Origin: Gnetum montanum
Lineage: Eukaryota > Streptophyta > Gnetopsida > Gnetales > Gnetaceae
NCBI GenBank assembly: GCA_015680685.1
Contig: MNCI01017629.1
Location: forward strand, 20,364 to 59,070
Length of the DNA: 38,707 bases
Direction of reading: 5' to 3'
Position numbers and translations under genes: made by a program. The notes under the pieces are model-generated. The model searched no databases. It had not been told where the DNA came from and saw nothing but the letters and a program-made list of their open reading frames with translations. Positions within the stretch are counted from its first letter, which is position 1, and each line of letters starts with the position of its first letter. This document shows positions 12,300 to 23,334 of this stretch, piece after piece.

Positions 12300-14500
12300 T
12301 TAGGATAAAAAAATCAAGCTTTTCTTGGCATCCACGCTAGACCCATGTTGGCTAGTATGGATGGGGTTATCCCTAGCATCAATGGAATGATTAGGTGGTT
12401 TCCCAAGTTTGGTTTGGGTAGTTATTAACTCCCGATGACTTGCATGGTTAACACAATGGATTGGGGAAGGAAATTGATCAGTTTTACCATTAATTTCAAC
12501 CTCTAGAAACCTCCATTTGGGTCTACAATTTCCATCCACATTGGAGCAATGTTTGTCATCATGGCTCCATCCTCACTACATGGAAAACTATGTTTCATGG
12601 CATCTAGAGGGTAAAAACTAGGGTTCTATGATATTACCAAGGCAATGAAAGGCCAGGAAAATTGAGATGAATCATTTTGGAAGTAAAAACTAGCCAAAAA
12701 AGAAAGTCTTAAGGTCATAACCCCCCCCCCCCCCCCAAACGCTATGCTAGCCAGCATCAATGGGAGGGATTTGATTATGGATAACTTAACTCTGAGTTAT
12801 TAGAATATAAAACATGCTTAATTTGTAGCTAAAGCTAAGGTTTTGTAGTTATGGGCTTCCTAGTAAAGTTGTGAGGGCATTTGAGGGATCTTATGTATGT
12901 GGAATCAAGTTGGAAGCTTCACCCACACTAGGGCCATGTTGACCAATGTGGATCTAATGCCCGTCAATGTGGATACATTTTCTTTTTAATTTTGGAGTGG
13001 ATTCAAAGGTAAATCAACCAAGTTTTCATGCTTCTAAGGTTACTAGCAATGATACTTAAGGTTTTTGCTGAAAACTAGCTATATCTGATGGTGTTTTAAG
13101 GTTGTTCATGGTTATACCCCCTTCCACCATGCTAGGTAGCATTGTTCTAGCATGGATGAGGGGGTTTTGTGAGGTTTTTAGGTTAAAATGAGGTCAAATA
13201 TGTATCAATTCAAAGCTATGAGATTCTAGGCTTTACTAGACTAGGTTTTTGGATTTTGGAGGTGTTGAAGTACTAGCAAAAGTGGTAAGGAAACTTACCC
13301 ACACTAGAGCCATGTTTCTCAGCATGGCTTAGGCCTCCCCCAGTGTGGATACCTTAACATACTATTTTTTAGTAGGTTTTAACAAGAAATCAACCATGCA
13401 TGCGAGCTCCTAGGGCTACTGATGTTAATAGCTAAGGTTTAGGATGAAAATTGGTAGTTTTCAAGATCTTTTAATGGTTCCTGAGTTCATTCCCTTTCAA
13501 GAAACTTTGGGCCACACTAGCCAAGATGGCCCCAATGTGTGTGAAAATATGGAAATAGATTTTTTAAAATTTTTATCAGTTTTCTTGGGTTTCATGGCCC
13601 TTAGATGTGCTAGTAGGGTCCTAGGGTTAGTGTGATGTAACCTAGAGTTGTTTGGTGCATCCATGAGCCTCCCATGAATTTTCCATGAGGAACCCATGCT
13701 AGCTAATGTGGGTGAAGGGGTTTCCCAATGTGGAGATGGAAGATGGTATGAAATTTGACTTGTTATTTTTATAAAATTTTGGCTACCAAAGGCTAAAAGG
13801 AATGTCAAAGTTAAACTATGGTAACTCTATGGTCAATTTTGAAAATTCAAGGTTCTGCCCCATCCATCCATGTTGGAGCCACACTAGCCAGTGTTGATAG
13901 AGCCACTCCCCTTGCCTTAGTGTTTCCCCAGTAGATATCCAAGTTTCAAGCACTTTCTTTTGGTTTTGGCAAGGTTTTAAAGTTGCTAGGAATAGCTAGT
14001 GGGGTTCCAAGCTGTGCAAGCCCACCTTGGAGTTAAATCAGGGCTTGGTGAGCATTGGAGAGTGTTTTTAGGTGTTATAACCCCTTCTGTAATGTTGGGT
14101 AGTGTGGATGAGAGCTTGTCCAACATGGTTACCCACAGTGACAAGAGTCATGAATTTTTCTACCCCCTAAGGAGGTCTAGAATCTAACCATGTCGACTAT
14201 AGCTACTAAAAATGGAAAAGGGGATAAGGCTTCATGGTTATGGGGTATAAGAGGCTAGAACTCATTTTGGATCCATGCTACCCAGCATGGGTGAAGGGGA
14301 TAATATTAGAACATGCTTGTGTGGGTTTCAATGAATCTAAACCTTAGTGTAGAGATGATTTTTTTGGCTTGAAACACACTTTTCTTAGGAGACATCTAGT
14401 GGAGCCCACCAAAATTTCATGTTTCTAAATCTTGGTTGTAGCTCTCACAATACCAAAATTGGCTGGAATTTCCCCTTTTGGAACTAGAAGTGAACCATGA
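12300..14500. repeat. degenerate tandem array, period about 190 bp (higher order about 385 bp)
   Basis: A motif like CCATGCTAGCCAGCATGG, itself near-palindromic, recurs at about 12345, 12745, 12935, 13130, 13310, 13510, 13695, 13875, 14095 and 14280. Spacing is mostly 180-200 bp, with one double-length gap. Alternate units are more alike: the units near 12920 and 13295 share ACCCACACTAG(G/A)GCCATG, then GTGGATAC, then AAATCAACCA. The real repeat is therefore probably a dimer of about 385 bp. Adjacent text often reads GTTATAACCCC before and GATGAGGGG after the motif. The E1 LTR also carries an internal period of about 190 bp but with different words. Confidence 0.65.
12721..12736 (+). repeat. 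C16 homopolymer
   Basis: A run of 16 C inside one unit of the 190-bp array, at the place where other units read CCCC or CCCCC. It is probably slippage expansion and is prone to sequencing-length error. Confidence 0.8.
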
Positions 14501-14671
14501 GTTTTAGTGCCTAGATTTGGCAATGAGGGTATGAAGTGGGGCACTCAAGTTTAGTTATGGTTTTAATTTCTAATTTTCCAAAAAATCAAAACACCACTCA
14601 TTCTTTTTCTTTAGTGCATTGATCAAAGCTCTTATAGAGATCTTTACCTTCAATCACCCTCAATCCTTAGC

Positions 14672-14878
14672 ATGGTATGTACAAGAGTGCCTTCAAGCAA
14701 CGTTGTAACCCAAGATCAACCAAATTTTAGAGGTTTTATTAGCATTGGTAGTAGGCACCATGAAGGAGGAAGTACCAAGAACGTAATCTTGGAGGATGTA
14801 GATACTATAGCCAAGGGCATCTCTCACCTCGCACAGCCCATGACAAGACAAGGATCAACTAGCATCATCCATGGGTAG
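14672..14878 (+). pseudogene. small plus-strand ORF, possible exon of a decayed gene
   Basis: A 68-codon frame opening with ATG, starting MVCTRVPSSNVV and ending STSIIHG. Its composition (Ser, Thr, Gln, His, Gly) is more protein-like than that of surrounding frames, and it sits just downstream of the 190-bp array. I do not recognise a family. A donor-like GGGTAGAT occurs at the stop codon. A second plus-strand coding-like piece lies on the other side of the E1 insertion (35128-35319), so both could be parts of one interrupted gene. This is an inference with no homology behind it, and the frame could be chance. Confidence 0.25.
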
Positions 14879-15351
14879 ATCATTGCTAGCCATTTTAGGT
14901 GTTTCTAGCCTTTTTTCTCCTCTTTTCCTAGTATGAGAGGTGGGTGTTTTCTCAAATTCAGGGCACTATGTTTGGAAAATTTGATTTTTACAAAATCCCA
15001 CCTCATTATTTGATGATTATTATACATTTATAGTATTTTTATATCATTTAGGTTTTGATTTAAGGCTATTTTAAATTAGGTTTTAGTTAATTTTTATGTG
15101 CTTTTTTCTACTTTTGGCAAAAAGGCAACACTACTTTCAATTTTTTTTGTTAAGAAAATAGCTATGAATTATTAAATTTTAGATTTTTTGTTTTGAGTAA
15201 TAAGTTTTATGTTTCTAATGTATGTGGTTTGGTGTAATTTAGAGCTTTGGTTAATTTTTAATGAATTTTTCGATCAAGTCATACGGTTTTTTTTGTCATT
15301 TTTACTTTTTTATTGAAGTTCATGAATTTGTTTTGAAAACACAGTAGGTTG
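14879..15351. other. non-coding flank at the E1 insertion site
   Basis: T-rich sequence with no gene. The last five bases, GGTTG (15347-15351), match AGTTG at 34432-34436 in four of five positions. That is the expected flank duplication of the E1 insertion after one mutation. Confidence 0.6.
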
Positions 15352-17437
15352 TGTACCATCCAAAATCATCGGTGTAGGGCTGGAGGAAAATGAATGCCGA
15401 AATGTCTTCAAAGAGATATAGATGACTCTGCCTTTGTGTGAGGGCAAGATGGAAAGACGAAGGTAGAGTGCCTTGGATGGTCTGCATGCAAATCAACCAA
15501 GGACTTTCTTGAGCATACGCTAATGGCCTACGCTAGGGTTATCATCACAAAATGTAAAACGAGAGAACGTGATGCAACGAAAGATAAACGTGCAATATAG
15601 TATGTAAATGTAAACAGAATGTATGCAGAAACATGAAATGAAATGGAATAATGCAAACAATGAACCAGAACAGCACAACGAAAGGAAAAAATGAAACTAT
15701 ATTGAATTAATTGACAAAAATGTGCACCAGTCAAAATGTAGTTGCGAGTCTATGTTGCAAGTAAAACATTAAGCTCCAATGTGTGGTGTTTCTAGGTGCT
15801 GGGAATCATGTGTGTCTAGGCTCAGGATTACTGGTTTCCTTTTGCCAAAATTTGATGATGTTGCTTATTTCAATGAACAAGGTATTTATACATTTCGCTA
15901 GGCTCAGGAGTGGGATTTGTGAATGAGGTCAATGGCTGTGAGATCCACGAAAAATGGATCGTGTGACAGGTGTATATGGATGGACTACTTTTTACACTAG
16001 GTGCACTATATCATACAAAGTAAGCTAGCTTATGCTCATAGAAGCAGCGTAAGAGCTTGACAAGCTCATAGATGATGAAGCTTATAATGAAAATTTAAAA
16101 TGAATTCCAAGAGGGATTGACTCCATCTCGCTTGAAACTTCATGGTCCTATGAATCGATTACTATAGGGCATTGATCTGAGTGGTTTGGTGGCTATTTGA
16201 GGCATCTCTGCTTCACCAAGGCCCCTAGCATAAGTTGACATGGGCTTCAGTGTGTGTCGTTTTAGGCTTCAGCATGCTCATGCTACACTCACACCTAGCG
16301 TACATCCCAGCGTGAATGCCAGCACGTGTGTCTAGTGTCAGCATCTAGCGTGTGTACGCTGCACTTATGCCTAGCGTGACCTTCAATCTGAGTAATATTT
16401 ATGACACATTTAACACCAATTTTGAATTTCTAAAGCTTGTATTTTGGAAGTGTGGCTACTGCCTGCCTATGGAGATGATCTAGATGTAGATTCTAAGCCT
16501 ATTTTTGCCTCGATCTGGGCCATTTTGGCAGCTCATGCTATCAACGTGACCTCAGCATGACCCTAGCATGACCTCAGCATGACCTACTGGAAGTTACACA
16601 TTTTGAGCTAAATTTTAACTTTTGATGCCTGTTCGTTGAACTGCAACTACTACCTACTCTCTAGGATGGCCTGGATGCTGAATTTGAGTTTGTTCGTGCC
16701 TTGATTTGCGTTATTTTGGCAACTCATGCTGGGCTCATGCTTTAGCATGACCTCAGCATGACCTAGCCAAAATTCCATGTTTCATGCCCGAATTTTGGTT
16801 TTCTAGAGCATGTGAACAAGTAGAATTGTTTCCTGTCCTTGAGGGTTAAGCTGATGCTAAAAAATGTGCTTGGGACTGCTTTATTTGATCTGTTTTTATT
16901 TGGTAATGGTGGGCTCATGATCTATTGTGACCCCAGTGTGACTTGGGCATGAGTAAACAAATCATGTGATTTTGAGCTTGATTTTCAAGGTTCTAGAGCC
17001 GGGAGCTACAATGAACATTAGGGAAGCTTGAGGAGGGTCCACATGCCCGAATTCAGACTGTTTGGACTTGGTTTCAAGGCACTGAATGTTGGTCAAGATG
17101 TACTCATGTTGTACTCATGCAGGGCAGTGTAACCTCAGCATGACCTCAACATGAGTAGCAAGATTCGTGTGATTTTGGCTTGAAATCTTAGGTTCTAGAT
17201 GTTGAAACTTGGAGTGGTCATCATTGGGCCTAGAAGGGGCTTTTCCTGTTCAAATTAGTACCATTTTGACATAATTTTGGAAGCTTTTAGGGTTGGTCAT
17301 GTTGAGGGCAAGCTAGCTTGACAGCATGAGCAATCTGGCTTGAGCAAGCTGGGTGTAAATTTCATGCCTTAATTAAGTTTCTCCTGCTTGAGCTGTTCCT
17401 ATTTCAAAGTGTTAGGCTGAAATTTTGTGGTGTTTCA
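15352..17437 (-). repeat. E1 3' LTR
   Basis: 2086 bp, homologous along its full length to 32349-34431. It contains the minus-strand TATA box (TATAAATA, plus positions 15893-15900) and internal repeats of about 190 bp in its right-hand (U3) part. Similarity to the other LTR stops exactly at GTGTTTCA (17437), where the polypurine tract begins. Confidence 0.92.
16240..17330. repeat. tandem repeats of about 190 bp inside the LTR U3
   Basis: Blocks rich in CTCATGCT and CAGCATGACCTCAGCATGAC recur at about 16532, 16724, 16911 and 17103 (spacing 187-192 bp). Between them are partly similar spacers (for example GAGCTTGATTTTCAAGGTTCTAGAGC and related text). The other LTR carries the same arrangement at about 33240-34330. 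Within each block, CAGCATGACCT is repeated two or three times in tandem. Confidence 0.65.
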
Positions 17438-17506
17438 TTGGCCCCTCTTTGTTGATGTCTAGAGGAATCCACTTGAGAGACATCAATAAAAAAGTACAAA
17501 ACACCA
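17428..17506 (-). repeat. PPT-spanning imperfect palindrome of E1
   Basis: 79 bp with ends TGGTGTTT and AAACACCA as inverted repeats and an inner pair TTGATGTCT/AGACATCAA. On the minus strand the purine tract AAAGAGGGGCCAA ends exactly where the 3' LTR starts (TGAAACACC, from 17437 downward). Copies occur at 10047-10123 and 36458-36534. The tract primes plus-strand DNA synthesis in LTR elements; the flanking palindrome is unexplained. Confidence 0.8.
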
Positions 17507-18919
17507 TGAACAACCAAGTACCAAGCATTGTCCATTGGCCCTTAGCCAGATGTCATCGCACCGTGTTTAAAACTACAAGGTATTGGGGAAATGTAGTTCA
17601 AGATGCAAGGGGATTGGTTGTAACCAAGGAAATCAGAAGTTGATCAACAATGTCTTTGTTTTAACTATGGGAGAGCAATGCTCTCATGTGAACGAGCTAG
17701 CTTTTTGGTCCTTATCAATAGCCAATATATAGTAGACTTGGAACCAAGGCATAGGAGATGCATTCTTTGGAGAAATGGGATCCTTGTGTCTTGTTTAAGG
17801 GAGCCCATTGTAAATAGCCAAACCCACACAATGATGTGCAACATGATCATTTGAGACATGAGTGTTTTTCCCAAGACAATTACCTTCTTGCTTGGGGCTT
17901 GTATGAGAAGAGCCAATGGTCTTTAGTTCATGATATCCACAGAGTCATGAAGACCTTTTCCAAGAATTTTTATCTTTGACCTTTTTCTTTTTTCTTTTTT
18001 TTTCTTTGGTCCTTTTTGAAAGATTTTTCTTTTAGTGTTATGCTCATGCTCATGCATTTGCATTTGTATCATGTACTGTATATTGTGTTTTGCATTGCAA
18101 CTGCTTTGAGAATCACAGTGTGCAACAATGTATCAAGAGCTTCAAGTGAGTAGGATATGATGTATCCAAGGGATGTCATTGAATAAGATAAGGGGGCATG
18201 ATGGGGAATAGGGAATGCATTAGGGGTTGGGAATGTACTTATGAGTAGATTGATTAACCCAATTGTGAGCATCAGGAAGAACATGATACCCTATCGTCAT
18301 GATGAAGTGCATCTGTGCATGAATGCCTCAAGCATGTCATCCTACAAACGCAACTCCAAGAAGACAAGAAAATCACAAATGATTTAGTTAGCTAAAGCAC
18401 TTTAAACCTGAACATAGCTGATGGAATGGAGCCATCATGTGGAGTTTCAAGGCAAAAAAAAAATCTTAAACAGCATCATTTTCACCAAGGTCTATATGAC
18501 AAATTAGGCAGTAGGTTTTTTGGTGAGCACGTACAGCCGAGTGCATCAACATGTATTTTCAAATAATGCCAGGTTATTAATGGAGTTACCATTTTATAGT
18601 CTTAGTGGACTGTTGTGGATTAGTTTCACGTCATAATCCTTTGGATGTTGCCCATTTATTGTCATAGTAGACGGTGCAGTGCTAGTTTATAGTCGTGGCA
18701 GACTATGAAGAGGCAAGCTAGTTTATAGTCTTAGTGGACTCTGGTGGATAAGTGTGGTAGTGTAGTGTCATGCTAGATAGAACTGTGTGGTGTCAATTTA
18801 CTTTCATGATGCCAGGATGTTCTGTAGTGCTAGTTTTAAGTCATAGCTCTAGGACTATTCTGTGGTATCAGTTTTAGGTCGTGATGCTAGGACCGTGATG
18901 TACCTTAAGATCATTAGAT
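17438..18919 (-). other. E1 3' internal non-coding region
   Basis: About 1.48 kb between the pol stop codon (18920-18922) and the 3' LTR. No reading frame has recognisable content, and the longer frames here look like chance. It includes a pyrimidine-rich run (about 17980-18035). It aligns patchily with E3 10057-12000 and, at its LTR end, with E2. Confidence 0.7.
18590..18910. repeat. short degenerate repeats with TTTATAGTC(T)TAGTGGAC core
   Basis: The core occurs near 18593, 18683 and 18720, with weaker copies further on (GTTTTA(A/G)GTC(A/G)T(A/G) near 18835 and 18870). It corresponds to the CTTAGTGGAC repeat of E3 (11813-11965). It lies just past the end of pol. Confidence 0.5.
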
Positions 18920-19562
18920 TTAGAATGGTTTTAGGTACATATGATTTGTAGGATTTGCGAACTCGTTTCCATCCATGTCAGTGAGTTTGAATGCCCCATT
19001 ATCATATGCTTTGGTGACTATGTAAGGTCCTTCCCAGTTAGCTGAGAATTTGTCTAAGTGTTCGTGGGACGTCTTGGGAACTATGTCACCTTCCTTAATC
19101 AGTCACTTTTGTGGATCGTGTTGATGATGTCACCGTTGTTGTCTTTGGTACCATTCAATTTGATCAAGCACTCATACTCTTTCTTCCTCCACCGAGTCAA
19201 GGTCAACAATGTGTAGCTCATTGTTCTGGCTTCCATCGAGGAGGCTAGAGAGCATTGTCCGTAATGAGGGAACCTATAACTCTAAAGGTAACACAGCTTT
19301 AGACGCATATACAAGGCTATATGGTATTTTACCTATGGATGTTCGATGAATTTTTTGGTATGCCCATAATGCATAGATTAACTACTCATGCCATCATATT
19401 TTTCTTTGATTCAATATCTTTCTGAGCACCATGATGATCATTTTATTTGTAGACATAGCTTGACCATTGCTCTATGGGTAATATGATGATGAAAATGAGT
19501 GTTTGAAAATGAGTTTTTGAGTGCTTGACCGTTGCTCTAAGTGGTAATATGGTGATGTCGTT
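18920..19562 (-). pseudogene. integrase remnant with the catalytic core deleted
   Basis: Integrase would insert the element cDNA into host DNA. The C-terminal half is readable on the minus strand: SNGQAMSTNK (about 19430-19470), then IYALWAYQ, PYSLVYASKAVLPLEL, and a chromatin-facing tail with ANWEGPYIVTKAY, ending at the stop at 18920. In related integrases the segment is SNGQAEATNK, so the catalytic Glu is Met here. Just upstream, where the HHCC zinc domain and the two catalytic Asp should be, the protein passes directly from YEGILMICIS to a duplicated YYP-SNGQA-like segment. Roughly 150 residues are missing compared with family length. The product cannot be active. Confidence 0.8.
19458..19557. 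repeat. 65-bp tandem duplication at the integrase deletion point
   Basis: GCTTGACCATTGCTCTATGG (from 19458) recurs as GCTTGACCGTTGCTCTAAGT (from 19523), followed in both by GGTAATATG(A/G)TGATG. Both copies encode the SNGQA region of integrase on the minus strand. The duplication sits exactly at the edge of the missing core, so the two events are probably linked. Confidence 0.75.
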
Positions 19563-20225
19563 GATGCTACTGATGCAAATCATCAGGATGCCTTCATAGG
19601 ACCTGCAACACAAAGTCTCTCCTATTAATGCATATTGCCGAGATTGTTTTTGCACTGCATCTTTTTGGGCACTTGTCAAATGTTGCGGCAGTTCACCTTG
19701 TTGAAGATACTCTTTTATGTCATTGTACCATTCTATTTCTTGTGTAGTGCTGATGAACGCTATGGGTATTTCATCAAGAGCGTCAGTCACAGGTTTGGCA
19801 CAATTTTTTATAGAACTAGGCAATGCATGGAACATCTTAGCTGTCATGTTCAAGGCTAGTGTGGCAAGTGCATCGGCAATGGTATTTTTGTTCCTAGGAA
19901 TATGTTGCACATCTACATTGATCAATTGTTTTAGCAAGTGTTCAGTCAATTCATAGTATGGTTGCAAATGAGAAGCTTTACATGCGTAAACCTCTGTGAC
20001 TTGATTGATTACTAACTATGAGTTTCCTCGAACTACAAGACGTGTGATTCCCAAAGTTAGTGCTGCTATAAGACCTCTAAGAAGACCTTCGTATTATACC
20101 ATGTTGTTGGTACAAGGGAAGTTTAGCTGGTAGGCAAAGGGATGAATTTCTCTAGAAGGATACGTTATGATGGCTGTAGCACTTCCTCCTTGGGAGGTGC
20201 ATGCTCCATCAAAGTACATGATTGC
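19563..20225 (-). pseudogene. second (archaeal-type) RNase H and start of integrase
   Basis: This RNase H removes RNA from RNA:DNA hybrids. The domain starts near MYFDGACTSQGG (Asp at about 20208-20210), continues with PCTNNMV and YEGLLRGLIAALTLGI, then the GNS site, and ends with HIPRNKNTIADALATLA (about 19845). The TNN..EYE.L pattern is that of the additional archaeal-type RNase H of Tat elements. The usual GDSQ site reads GNS followed by TAG: an Asp codon became Asn and a Gln codon became stop. The segment after 19845 is the linker into integrase (YALIGETLCCRSYEGIL). It is in the same frame as RT, with stops only. Confidence 0.8.
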
Positions 20226-20843
20226 ATTGTAGTTATCAAGCACCATGTCTATGCTGTTAATATCCTCATCAACAAATTTAGGGTTGACTGTTGCATGATC
20301 TTGTGTCGATGATGCGGTCAACTAATTGGCTATTGCTTGACCCTTAGTGGAGGATTGAGTAACATAGCATAGGTCAAACTCTATAATCATCACCTTCCAT
20401 CTAGCTATCCTACTTGATTCATAGATGTTGTTGGTGATAGCTCAAAGCACGTTGTCTTTGCAAATGATATTGAATTGATTGTGGAAGAGGTAATGTCACC
20501 ACATTTTTAATAAAAAAATAAGGGCAACACATGACCTTTCCACGTCATTATATTTTTGTTCATAGGCAACTAAGGCATGGCTTAAATAGTACACTAGAAT
20601 CTCGGCTCCATCTTCTTATTTTTGGCAAAGCATGGACGCAATAGATCAATTGGATGTGGTGAGGTAGATGTAAAAAGTTTTATCACTTTGTAGATGAACT
20701 GTTGGCATTTGAGCCCACTTCATTTTTATGTTTTCAAATGCTTCTTGACATTGTTGAGTCCATTGGAAATGGATGTTCTTCTGTAGTAAATGGTGCATGG
20801 GTTTCAACTTATCAATTAGTTTTGCGATAAAATGTCTAATGAA
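20226..20843 (-). pseudogene. classical RNase H domain of pol
   Basis: This directly follows RT in the same frame. Recognisable pieces are FQWTQQCQEAFENIK, YIYLTTSN followed by a stop, SIASMLCQ, YLSHALVAYEQKYNDVE and MWWHYLFHNQF. These match the Ty3/gypsy RNase H layout (connection, first Asp strand, Y..VE, HYL). The usual Asp at the end of the first strand is not evident in YIYLTTSN, so the site looks damaged. At least three in-frame stops are present. Tat elements keep this degenerate domain together with the second RNase H next to it. Confidence 0.75.
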
Positions 20844-22000
20844 TTATAGTCTACCTTGTAGGCCGCATAGTTCGGTATGGTTGTTAAGTGGTTGCATGCT
20901 AGTTATTGCTTTAACCTTATTGGGGTCTACTCGTATTCCTGTTTCTGAGACTATGAAGCCAAAAATTTTGTCCATCTTAACTCCAAAGATGCATTTCTTT
21001 GGGTTAAGTATACGGTCGTATTTGAGACAATGTTTGAGTATCAAGTCTAAGTCCCTTGCATGTTGCTCAGTTGTTTTGGACTTGACTGCGATGTCATCTA
21101 CATAATCATTGAGAAAATAAAGCATGTAGTTGCTAAATATATATGTCATTGCTCGTTGATATGTAGCACCTACGTTTTTGAGATTGAATGGCATCATTGT
21201 ATAATAGAACGTGCCCTGAGGTATCATGAAGGTTGTCCTGAGTTGGTGTTCTGGGTTGATCTTGATTTGGTTGTATCCTAAGAATTCATCCATAAAGGAT
21301 AGCAATGTATTCCCAATAGTTGAGTCAACGAGTTGATTGATACTGGGTAGCAGGAAGTCATCCTTTATAGTGGCTATGTTGAGGTCACGGAAGTCAATGC
21401 ATATGCAAATGTTGATGTTCTTCTTGGGGACTACAACAATGTTGGATACCCAATCGGCATAGTCAATAGCTTGAATGAATCTAGCTTGGTAGAGCTTCCT
21501 AATTTCGTTACAAACTACCAACGCTACCTTAGGTTTAACCTTTCATGCTTTTTGCTCTACTGGCCCAAGTTTTTCATCAAGGATGATGTTATGCTAGATG
21601 ATTTAAGGGTCCAGTCCTAGCATATCGATATATGACCAAGTGAATGTTTTGATGTTGTTCTTTAGCACTTGTGTAATGTCGTTGGAAATTTTTGGATTTA
21701 GTAGAGTACTCAATTTTAATGTTTTAACTTCGCCACTAGACATAGTAATGAGGACTTCAACGAGGGGATCCTTAGTGATGTTGTCAGCTTCTAAGTCCAA
21801 AGTTTTAGTCATACCATCAAGGTAGTCTGATGTTTCTTGAGTGGATGACACAAAATTAGCCTGAGTAGATGAGTCTAGATCTAAGGATTCTAGATTAATC
21901 ACTCTTTTTATGGACCCATGAGGTCCATTAATAGACAATGTTGAAAAGAGGTTCTTGTTATCCATATGCTTGTTCCTGCCAATTTAAACCAGGACCACCG
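20844..22000 (-). pseudogene. reverse transcriptase of E1, with its N-terminal linker
   Basis: RT copies the element RNA into DNA. In one frame on the minus strand: the linker NLFSTLSINGPHGS and FTWSYIDMLGLDP (21603-21965), then VVVPKKN, CIDFRDLN, SFMDEFLGYNQIKI (first catalytic Asp), FYYTMMPFNLKNVGATYQRAM, the active-site YVDD, NPKKCIFGVKM and GFIVSETGIRVDPNKV. All fingers and palm motifs are in order, and length fits the family. Stops interrupt at about 21600, 21591 and near 21558, then at about 20841; each lies where relatives have Gln or Arg, so C-to-T change explains them. Upstream of about 22000 the pol similarity ends, with an AG (TTGGCAG) that could be a splice acceptor. Confidence 0.88.
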
Positions 22001-22085
22001 TGAGTGAGAATTTCTTGATGAATGAGTCGCTAAACGTAAACTAGCTTCGTGTAATTTATGTTTTGATGAAATTATGGAATGTATG

Positions 22086-22105
22086 GGTAGTTTAATGTCA
22101 TACCG
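22086..22105 (+). repeat. left copy of the direct repeat flanking the antisense cassette
   Basis: GGTAGTTTAATGTCATACCG here and GGTAGTTTAACATCATTCCG at 28030-28049 agree in 17 of 20 bases in the same orientation. They bracket the 5.9-kb cassette containing the opposite-strand gene. A third weaker copy of the motif lies near 28005 (AATTTAACGTCATTTTGG). Confidence 0.5.
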
Positions 22106-22904
22106 AGACCACACAGGAGTTTTAGGTCTTGCTAGCCCATATGGTGTTCATATTTCTTGTGAATACTAATGCTATAATTTTTTTTGATGATTTTGAATTT
22201 TCAATTTTCATACTTCATTTTGTCTTTAATGTTTAGGTGTTAATGCATAGAAAAGAAATAGAAGAAACTATCCTAAGAGCATGAAAATGAAGAAAATGTG
22301 CAAAGTAATAAAAATAAAACATCCAATAAGAAAAAACGCAATGGAGCCACGTGGGATAAGTTAAGATAGGGTGAAAGGGGATTGAAGTGTAGAGTGTGAG
22401 TTAGCATCAAAGCATAAGTAACTAGGTGTACAACACAGCATGAGCAACAAGGTAGGGCATGGAGTGTGAGTAGTAGGACAGGGTGTGGAGCATGAGAAAG
22501 ATGGAGGATAAGGGAGGGCAAGAAGAATGCAAAAGGAAGAAGTAGGCAAGCTTGGCGTTCGCGGTGAAGAGCGAAGAATTGCTCCAATGCCTTTTCCAAC
22601 CTAAGATTTTTCATGGGTCGGGACTCTGCACAGGTATGTTTTCTTCTGCTCTTTTTTAGCGCAGTGTGAGAAACTGCATGAGCCATTAGGGCCACCATTT
22701 TGACAAGATTTTTAAGTAAGAAAGATTTGATTTTTGTGTTGGGTTTCCTAGCTTGAGTTGTAAATTTGAGATATCCAAGGTATTACAGGGTTTTTCGGGG
22801 CTTGCTATTTTTTTCCTTGGGCCCTGGCGTAAGTCACGAGTTGCAGGGATGTGTATGAGATGGCCAAAGCTCCTACAAGATTTCTTGTTTCTGCGTGATG
22901 GTCA

Positions 22905-23025
22905 ACGGTTGGTGTGAGTAGGCCAGGGCACGCTCAGTGTGCACAACCCAGGATGCCCAGTGTGCACAACCCAGGTCATGCCTAGCACAAGCAACCCAGG
23001 GTGCCCAGTGTGAGTGACAAGGGTT
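22905..23025. repeat. short tandem repeat, CCCAGTGTGCACAACCCAGG type
   Basis: CCCAGTGTG(C/A) and CAACCCAGG alternate four times in about 120 bp, with a unit of about 24-30 bp. Part of the region just upstream of the antisense gene. Confidence 0.6.
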
Positions 23026-23334
23026 TTGTGCCACAAGAGCACCATTTTTGTTATGTTTTTGATTCCTGCAGCGTTAGATTTAGTGTTGTTTCCTGTTGCT
23101 GTCCTTTTGGTTTCTACCGCAAGCATTCTAGGGCATGAATGTTAAAAATTATTTCTGAAATTTTTCTAGGGCATGAGTGTTTCCAGGGTAGGGTTTTTTT
23201 TTAGTGTTGAGGCAGATCGCTCTATTAATTAAGTATCTATATTTTTTTGGTGGCACCCTGGGCAAGCTGTGGCATAGTTTGTAGGGTTGCAGGACGTACG
23301 TTACAGATTGCAAGATTTGGAGAATTTCCAGGAA

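Noticed and set aside
13497-13808. 103-codon minus-strand frame
   Set aside because: It lies inside the 190-bp tandem array; neighbouring units do not keep the frame.
22273-22698. 141-codon minus-strand frame between RT and protease of E1
   Set aside because: Leu/His/Ser/Cys-rich low-complexity content from short repeats, no pol motif, and the convincing coding signal in this cassette is on the plus strand further right.
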